Assembly (NCBI GenBank): GCA_035505915.1
Contig: DATJQI010000081.1
Span: 1 to 27,600 of the forward strand
Direction: 5' to 3'
DNA length: 27,600 nucleotides
DNA from: 40CM-2-70-7 sp035505915
GTDB lineage: Bacteria; Gemmatimonadota; Gemmatimonadetes; Gemmatimonadales; GWC2-71-9
Shown here: in pieces, positions 22,961 to 27,600 of the stretch
Layout: each line of letters starts with the position of its first letter
Position numbering within the stretch: position 1 is the first letter of the stretch
Notes under the pieces: generated by a model
Told to the model about the DNA's origin: nothing
The model's database searches: none
What the model saw: the letters and a program-made list of their open reading frames with translations, nothing else
Translations under genes and position numbers: made by a program

Positions 22961-23901
22961 AGCGCAGGCGGTGGATCTGGTGGGTCCTGGGATTCGCGGG
23001 GGTGGCGGTGGCGCTCAAGGCGCTGGCCGGCTTCCCTTGGGAAGACACCTTCCAGACACTCCTCGACGCGAACTACTGGATACTGGGAGTGGCCCTGGTG
23101 ATCAACCTGGGCTCCCTGGTGGCGAAGGGCTGGGCCTGGCACCTGCTGCTCAGGCCGGTCGCTCCCAATCATTGGCGGACGGCGCAGGAGGCGAATCTCG
23201 TCGGCGCGGCGGTGAACAACGTCTCGATCGCCGTGGGCGGCGAGGCGGCGCGGATTCACTACATCGCGCAGCGGGACGGCGTGCCGGTGGGCGCCGCCAT
23301 TTCGTCGGTGGTCTGGACCCGGGTCACCGAGACGCTCGCTCTCGCGATCTTTCTCGTCATGGCGCCGAGTCTCCTGCACCTCCCGCATTGGCTGCGTGGT
23401 CTGCAGGTGGGCGCGGGTCTCGGTCTCGTGATCGTGCTGCTCATCACCTGGCACCGCGGGTGGTCGTGGATCCTCAATCAGCTGCCGGCGTCGCTGCAGC
23501 GACGGGCGGCGGTCCTCGCCGAGATGGGGTCGGGAGGCCGGCTCTTCTGGCCCACGATGCTCGGACTGGTGAACTGGGGGACCCAGTGGGCGACGTACCA
23601 CCTGGTGCTGGTGGCGGCCCACATCCCGGTGTCCCCCGCCGCGTCGTTCACGGCGCTGGTGGCGGCCAACCTGGGTGGCGTGGTCCGGATCACGCCCGCC
23701 GGGATCGGCGTGACCCAGGCGGCGATGGTGGTGGGTCTGCTGCAGTTCGGTGTGCCCGCCGACCGTTCGGTGGCGGCGGGACTGGCGCTCCAGGCGTTGC
23801 AGGTCCTCCCGGTCATCTTCTTCGGCGCACTGCTCACCGGGTGGCGTCTCACCGAAACGGCCCGACGGGCCGAGGACACCGAGGCGCTACAGACTGTTTG
23901 A
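22957..23901 (+). CDS. LPG_synthase_TM / flippase-like integral membrane protein (UPF0104 family)
   Basis: 314 residues with about 7-8 membrane segments, for example 'WWVLGFAGVAVALKALAG', 'WILGVALVINLGSLVAKGWA', 'LALAIFLVMAPSLL', 'GAGLGLVIVLLIT' and 'ALQVLPVIFFGALLTGW'. The family hallmark 'NNVSIAVGGEAARIHYIAQR' and the late 'VRITPAGIGVTQAAMV' loop match lysylphosphatidylglycerol-synthase transmembrane-type proteins, which include MprF N-domains and AglD-like proteins and are proposed lipid or lipid-glycan translocators. It closes the GT4-deacetylase operon (4-bp overlap) and may flip or build the product. Its 3' end overlaps the convergent htpX-like gene by 15 bp. Confidence 0.85.
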   Translation: MKRRRWIWWVLGFAGVAVALKALAGFPWEDTFQTLLDANYWILGVALVINLGSLVAKGWAWHLLLRPVAPNHWRTAQEANLVGAAVNNVSIAVGGEAARIHYIAQRDGVPVGAAISSVVWTRVTETLALAIFLVMAPSLLHLPHWLRGLQVGAGLGLVIVLLITWHRGWSWILNQLPASLQRRAAVLAEMGSGGRLFWPTMLGLVNWGTQWATYHLVLVAAHIPVSPAASFTALVAANLGGVVRITPAGIGVTQAAMVVGLLQFGVPADRSVAAGLALQALQVLPVIFFGALLTGWRLTETARRAEDTEALQTV

Positions 23902-24912
23902 GCCCTTGGCCTGCGCGTACCCCATTCCCTTCAGGCGGATGATCCGCATCTCGAGGGGGGGGTGCGACGCCAGCACGTCTCCCAGGCCGCCGGGGTGGTC
24001 GTTCAGCTTCCGGTCCAGCGGATCACAAATGCAGAGGTGGGCGGCCCCGGCCTTGAGGTGAGTGGCGGGGGCATCCGACGTCTCGATCTTCTGCAGGGCC
24101 GAGGCGAGGGCCATCGGGTTGCGGGTGAACTGCGCCGACATCGCGTCAGCCAGGTACTCCCGCTTGCGGCTCACCGCCATCGCCAGCATCTGCGTGATGA
24201 TGGGGGCCAGGATCCAGGACAGGATCCAGATGACGAGGAGCACCACCGCCAGCGCGCCGAGGTTGTTCCGGCTCCGGCCTCCGCCCCGCGCCCCGCCCGA
24301 CGACCCTCCGCTCCAGAAGAAGCGCCCAGTGCCGTCCCGGATGAGCAGGACGACGCCCACCAGCGCGGCGAGCGTGGTCATCAGGCGCACGTCGAAGTTC
24401 TTGATGTGGCCGAGCTCGTGGGCGACCACGCCCTGCAGCTCGTCCCGCGACATCAGGTCGAGGAGCCCCTGGGTCACGGCGAGGTGCGCGTGTTGAGGGT
24501 CGAGACCGGTGGCGAACGCGTTGGGGTCGGCATCGTCGACGATCCAGATGCGGGGCTTGGGCACCCCGGCCGCGATGGCCATCTCCTCCACGACGTTGAC
24601 GAGCTGCTTTTCCTGATCGGTGGCGGGGGTGACGACCTCCCGCGCGCCCGTGGACCAGAGGACCTTCTCGGGACCGGTGGTATACCCGTACCACGCGATA
24701 CCGGCGGCGACGGCGGTGAGGATCAGCCCGAACCAGGGGAACGTGTGGTGCGTCGCCTCGGGCGGCGCGTTGACGGTGGAGAGGTAGTAGATGTAGTCGC
24801 CGCCGAAACCCAGCCAGGCGAAGAACAGGACGAAGCCCACCACCAGCCACGTGGTGCGGCGACGGTTGGCTTCCTGCTGCTCGAAAAGGTTGGGCGCGGC
24901 GTCGCCGCTCAC
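23887..24912 (-). CDS. htpX: M48-family membrane metalloprotease (HtpX-like)
   Basis: 341 residues with membrane segments near 21-37, 60-77, 178-192 and 219-245. The zinc site is intact: 'HELGH' at 165-169 and the downstream Glu in 'REYLADAMSA' (E252). A Gly/Ser/Arg-rich cytoplasmic loop (~201-218) separates the third and fourth segments. 'DPNAFATGLDPQHAHLAVTQ' and the C-terminal 'SHPPLEMRIIRLKGMGYAQA' are typical of the family. HtpX-type enzymes cut damaged membrane proteins at the cytoplasmic face. Its start overlaps the lemA-like stop by 4 bp; LemA-HtpX pairing is common in bacteria. The last 15 bp overlap the convergent membrane protein gene. Confidence 0.93.
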   Translation of the reverse strand: MSGDAAPNLFEQQEANRRRTTWLVVGFVLFFAWLGFGGDYIYYLSTVNAPPEATHHTFPWFGLILTAVAAGIAWYGYTTGPEKVLWSTGAREVVTPATDQEKQLVNVVEEMAIAAGVPKPRIWIVDDADPNAFATGLDPQHAHLAVTQGLLDLMSRDELQGVVAHELGHIKNFDVRLMTTLAALVGVVLLIRDGTGRFFWSGGSSGGARGGGRSRNNLGALAVVLLVIWILSWILAPIITQMLAMAVSRKREYLADAMSAQFTRNPMALASALQKIETSDAPATHLKAGAAHLCICDPLDRKLNDHPGGLGDVLASHPPLEMRIIRLKGMGYAQAKGSNSL

Positions 24913-25493
24913 GCCTTGGGCTTCATCGAGAGATCGACCTGCGGCACGGCCCGCTCGGCCTGGTCCTCGATCTCCCAGAGCTCCGCCGGAGCGGCGTGCG
25001 CCATCCCGGCCATCAGGCTCGCCGGGAATTGCTGTTGGCGGGTGTTGTACTGCGTGGCCGTGTCGTTGTAGAGCTGGCGCGCGAAGGAGATGCGATTCTC
25101 GGTGGACGTCAGCTCCTCCTGGAGCTGGCCCACGTTGCCGGTGGCCTTCAGGTCCGGATACCGCTCCACCACCACCATCAGCTTCGACAGCGCTCCCGAC
25201 AGGGCGTTCTCGGCCTGCCCGATCTGCTTCATGGCTTCCGGACCGCCGGCGTTCACCTGGACCGCCTGGTTGCGGGCCTGGATCACGGCCTCGAGCGTGG
25301 ACTTCTCGAAGTTCATGGCGCCCTGCACGGAGCTGACCAGGTTGGGGATGAGGTCGTGCCGCCGCTTGAGCTGCACGTCGATCTGTTTGAAAGCGTTGAG
25401 CGTCTGATTCTTGAGGGAAATCAGTCCGTTGTAGGCGCCGATGGCCCAGAACACCACGACCACCAGCAGCGCGAGGAGAATCCAGGAACCCAT
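24909..25493 (-). CDS. lemA: LemA-family membrane-anchored protein
   Basis: 194 residues with one N-terminal membrane anchor (~3-21, 'ILLALLVVVVFWAIGAYN') and then a long helical bundle: 'NAFKQIDVQLKRRHDLIPNL', 'LSKLMVVVERYPDLKA', 'RISFARQLYNDTATQYNTRQ' and 'FPASLMAGM', all family signatures. The start is firm: GGAGGAG lies a few bases before ATG. It overlaps the HtpX-like protease gene and probably acts with it in envelope quality control. A 7-bp GC hairpin (25516-25532) without a T-tract lies in the 46-bp gap behind the upstream regulator gene, so readthrough from that operon is possible. Confidence 0.94.
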   Translation of the reverse strand: MGSWILLALLVVVVFWAIGAYNGLISLKNQTLNAFKQIDVQLKRRHDLIPNLVSSVQGAMNFEKSTLEAVIQARNQAVQVNAGGPEAMKQIGQAENALSGALSKLMVVVERYPDLKATGNVGQLQEELTSTENRISFARQLYNDTATQYNTRQQQFPASLMAGMAHAAPAELWEIEDQAERAVPQVDLSMKPKA

Positions 25494-25539
25494 CGAGCTC
25501 CTCCGGGAGTTGAGTCGCCCGGTGACCCGGGCGGGGTGA

Positions 25540-26184
25540 TTATGTGGGCGACGGCGGCAACAGTTTCGTCAGCGCGGCCCGGACGGCTTCCGCCAACGCG
25601 GCGTCGTCGGCGCCCACGCGGGCCAGCGGGTGATCGGCGTCGACGTGCAGCTCGATTCCCCGGGTCACCGGCACCCGCCGCCAGGTCCGCACGCCCTCGG
25701 GATCCTTGCCGGCGTCGCGGGCCAGCCAGGCCGACAGCGCCCGGCCCGAGCGCCCGCGGGGCATGCGGGGCGCGCCGCGAAGGGCGAGCCGGTCGGGAAG
25801 CGGCAGGGCGGCGCCGAGGGTCTGCGCCGCGCGCCGCTCCAGCACGTCTCCGGTCTGGTCCTGCATCTCCCGCACGATGGCCGCCAGCGTGGCGCCCTCC
25901 ATCTGCCGGAGCTTGATCCAGAGCAGCTGCAGGAAGTGCCGGTACGAGTAGGTGGCCGCGGTACCCCGGCCTTCGGGGGGTGAGACCAGCCCGCGGGTCA
26001 CATAGAAGCGCACCGTGCGCTCGCTCGGCGCGGCGCGCGCGGCCGCGTTGATCGGCGTGACCGCGGAGGCGTCGAGCACCGCGCCCACCAGCACGGCGAG
26101 GTCCCGGAGGTTCCAGGGCGCCAGGGACCGGTACTCCCGGAGGACGTGAAGCGGATCGGACTGGGGGGTTCCGGTGGCGGTCAT
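25540..26184 (-). CDS. MerR-type transcriptional regulator
   Basis: 214 residues from the ATG at 26184, which overlaps the stop of the receiver gene (ATGA). The extra upstream in-frame residues are an out-of-frame reading of that gene and are rejected. A MerR-like winged HTH spans ~44-110: 'PSERTVRFYVTRGLVSPP' matches the 'TLRYYEREGLL.P' consensus, and 'YSYRHFLQLLWIKLRQMEGA' matches the 'Y....L..L..I..L...G' helix. Residues ~155-214 form a C-terminal region ending in a short helix 'AALAEAVRAALTKLL'. There is no cysteine, so it is not a thiol metal sensor. The unusual feature is the long N-terminal extension (~43 residues) before the HTH. Confidence 0.82.
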   Translation of the reverse strand: MTATGTPQSDPLHVLREYRSLAPWNLRDLAVLVGAVLDASAVTPINAAARAAPSERTVRFYVTRGLVSPPEGRGTAATYSYRHFLQLLWIKLRQMEGATLAAIVREMQDQTGDVLERRAAQTLGAALPLPDRLALRGAPRMPRGRSGRALSAWLARDAGKDPEGVRTWRRVPVTRGIELHVDADHPLARVGADDAALAEAVRAALTKLLPPSPT

Positions 26185-26597
26185 GCCGGCTCCGCCCGGC
26201 GGCCCTGCCAGTTCCGCACCATCTCGAGCCACGCCTGGATCTGCACCAGATCGAACGGCTTGGAGATGAGGGCGCACTGGTTCCGCTTGATCCAGTCCAG
26301 CACGTCCGGCGTCTCGCCGTCCCCGGTCATCACCGCCACGCGGCCGGCCAGCTCGGGCCAGCGGGCGACGGCCGCCACGTACAGCGCGAGCCCCGACATC
26401 GTGGGGAGGTTGACGTCGAGCAGCACGGCGTCCGGCCGTTCCACCGCGAGGGCCTCCAGCGCGCTCTCGGCGGAGCTCGCACCCACCACGCGATACCCGA
26501 AGCGGGTCAACGCGCGCTCCAGCACGCGCCGGAGGGGCGCTTCGTCGTCCACCACGAGGACGGTGGCGCTCCGGGGCGCCGGGGTGGCACCGGTCAT
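26181..26597 (-). CDS. Stand-alone response-regulator receiver domain protein
   Basis: 138 residues forming a complete receiver and nothing else. The acidic pair D17-D18 ('VLVVDDEAPLRR'), phospho-acceptor D61 ('VLLDVNLPTMSG'), switch T91 ('VMTGDG') and K113 ('SKPFD') are all present, so it should be phosphorylatable. No output domain or histidine kinase is nearby. It is sandwiched by ATGA overlaps between an AraC-type regulator and a MerR-type regulator, so it may modulate either by protein contact (inference). A CheY/Spo0F-like relay role is the alternative. Confidence 0.93.
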   Translation of the reverse strand: MTGATPAPRSATVLVVDDEAPLRRVLERALTRFGYRVVGASSAESALEALAVERPDAVLLDVNLPTMSGLALYVAAVARWPELAGRVAVMTGDGETPDVLDWIKRNQCALISKPFDLVQIQAWLEMVRNWQGRRAEPA

Positions 26598-27400
26598 CCC
26601 GCGGCCGCCGACATCGAGCCCGGGTTCCGGCGGCCGAGGAACCGGCGGACCACGGTGTCGAGCGCCTCGTCGGTCGTCAGGGAGAGCCGCATCTCACCCG
26701 CGGTGAGCCCCAGGTACGTCCGGGCGTGCTGCTGCAGGGTCTTCACGCGTGTGTACCCCAGCCGTTTGGCCACGTCCTCGATGGTGAAGCCGGGATCGCG
26801 CAGGAGGCGGTGGGCGTAGAGGACCCGGGCCGCCGCCAGAAAGTGCCGCGGGCTGGGCAGGTGCGCCCGCGTGAACCAGCGCTCGCAGGTCCGGCGGTCC
26901 ACCGCGGCCCGGAGCGCCAGGTGCTGCACGGTCTGGACTTCTTCAGGTGTCCGGAGCGCCTCCTCGAGCACCCAGCGCAGCTCAGTGGGGAGGGGTGCCA
27001 GGGAGCCCTCGAGCTGCTCCAGGAACTGCTGCGAAGACGCCCGGGCGTACTCGGTTTCGAGGGCCTCGCGCAGCCGGGTGGGGTGATCGTCGAGCCGGGC
27101 GAAGACGACTTCGCGGATCCCGCGCTTGCCCAGCGTGAGCAGCACCGAGGCCAGCTCGGGCGTGAGCGTCGTGTACAGGATGAGGGGGAGGGACGGGAAG
27201 AACTGGCGGAGCCGCTCGATTTCCTGGCTCCGCGGCTCGCCGCCGAGCAGCGGGTCGAGCACCGCGAGCTCCACCGGGCGGCCGCGGATGGTGTCGAGAA
27301 CCTGACCCCACTCCAGCGCGCGCACGAAGGTGAACTGTCCCGCGGCGGCGCGGCGCAGCTTGTGGTACTGCACGTCGGGAATGGCGCCCAGGACGAGCAT
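26594..27400 (-). CDS. AraC-family regulator with degenerate receiver-like N-domain
   Basis: 268 residues. Residues ~1-115 look like a receiver fold ('ELAVLDPLL' with D49, 'PLILYTTLT', 'REVVFARLDD') but lack the acidic pair and the conserved Lys, so normal phosphotransfer is unlikely. Residues ~155-240 are a double HTH of AraC type: a first helix pair around 'ALRAAVDRRTCERWFTRAH' and a second at 'FTIEDVAKRLGYTRVKTLQQ' followed by 'YLGLTAGEMR'. It is first in a three-gene operon with ATGA overlaps. A direct repeat of TGYCGCAAAA with 21-bp periodicity lies directly upstream (27404-27434), the geometry expected for an AraC-type operator, suggesting autoregulation. Confidence 0.85.
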   Translation of the reverse strand: MLVLGAIPDVQYHKLRRAAAGQFTFVRALEWGQVLDTIRGRPVELAVLDPLLGGEPRSQEIERLRQFFPSLPLILYTTLTPELASVLLTLGKRGIREVVFARLDDHPTRLREALETEYARASSQQFLEQLEGSLAPLPTELRWVLEEALRTPEEVQTVQHLALRAAVDRRTCERWFTRAHLPSPRHFLAAARVLYAHRLLRDPGFTIEDVAKRLGYTRVKTLQQHARTYLGLTAGEMRLSLTTDEALDTVVRRFLGRRNPGSMSAAAG

Positions 27401-27403
27401 AAA

Positions 27404-27434
27404 TGTCGCAAAAACGTCCTATCGTGCCGCAAAA
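27404..27434. promoter_or_regulatory. Direct repeat, candidate AraC-type operator
   Basis: TGTCGCAAAA (27404-27413) and TGCCGCAAAA (27425-27434) are repeated with a 21-bp period, two helical turns. They end 4 bp before the AraC-type gene's start codon and lie between it and the divergent lipoprotein gene, so they could control either. Confidence 0.5.
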
Positions 27435-27517
27435 CCGACCTTAAACCGGAGCGCCTCCGCCCGCAGGTTCCCAGGGCTGTCGGCAAACAGGCCCCAACAC
27501 CTACGTCGGAGGTTCAC

Positions 27518-27600
27518 ATGTCGCGCCGGATCCGCTACCTGCTGCCCCTCTTGCTGCTTGGCTTCACCCTCGCCGCCTCGGCGTGCGCCGATTCCACCGG
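27518..27600 (+). CDS. Lipoprotein, 3' truncated by window edge
   Basis: Only 27 residues are visible. ATG at 27518 is preceded by a perfect GGAGG 5 nt away. The N-terminus is Met-Ser-Arg-Arg, a Leu-rich core, and a lipobox ending 'LAASAC' (C23) followed by Ala-Asp-Ser-Thr. It is therefore an exported lipoprotein; nothing can be said of its function. It diverges from the AraC/receiver/MerR operon across 117 bp that contain the 21-bp-spaced direct repeat. Confidence 0.8.
   Translation, partial: MSRRIRYLLPLLLLGFTLAASACADST

Noticed and set aside
25516..25532. GC hairpin between the MerR-type gene and lemA as a terminator
   Set aside because: A 7-bp stem is present, but no T-tract follows on either strand, so I do not call a terminator.

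Overview
The window is very GC-rich bacterial chromosome. Gene order, the many secreted and lipoprotein genes with short 'C-x-D-S-T/GP'-type N-termini, Ig-repeat giants and a TonB receptor all point to a diderm. A Gemmatimonadota-like organism is my best guess, but no rRNA or other decisive marker is present. I see no insertion sequence, CRISPR array, tRNA or rRNA. The window cuts a gene at each end: a TonB-dependent receptor on the left and a lipoprotein on the right.

Layout. 1-2.9 kb: the end of a TonB receptor, converging on a minus-strand zinc-ribbon/IF-1 pair, then a small divergent unknown gene. 2.9-5.4 kb: a lipoprotein with TPR and CsgG-like regions coupled to an outer-membrane barrel protein. 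5.4-13.8 kb: behind a clear sigma70-type promoter, a small basic-tailed protein and two tandem paralogous Ig-repeat lipoproteins of 1881 and 777 aa; the larger ends in a type-1 copper (cupredoxin) domain. 13.8-16.7 kb (minus): a branched-chain-type periplasmic binding lipoprotein overlapping a chemoreceptor. 16.7-20.5 kb: small unknown or secreted proteins and a cold-shock gene whose leader contains an internal terminator.

20.5-21.1 kb is the only long stretch without a gene. It holds four alternating TGTGGA/TCCACA boxes, a promoter, about 425 nt rich in stable hairpins, and a textbook terminator. I read this as an unrecognised structured RNA, either free-standing or the leader of the following operon. 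21.2-23.9 kb: an overlapping operon of a GT4 glycosyltransferase, a NodB-type deacetylase and an LPG-synthase-TM/flippase-like membrane protein, probably for an envelope glycolipid or glycan. 23.9-25.5 kb (minus): a LemA-HtpX pair. 25.5-27.4 kb (minus): a three-gene regulatory operon (AraC-type regulator with a degenerate receiver, stand-alone receiver, MerR-type regulator), each junction an ATGA overlap, with a 21-bp-spaced direct repeat upstream.

The best candidates for undescribed biology are the structured RNA, the paired Ig-repeat lipoproteins with a copper cap, the terminator inside the cold-shock leader, and a pair of diverged two-cysteine secreted helical proteins flanking an unknown gene.
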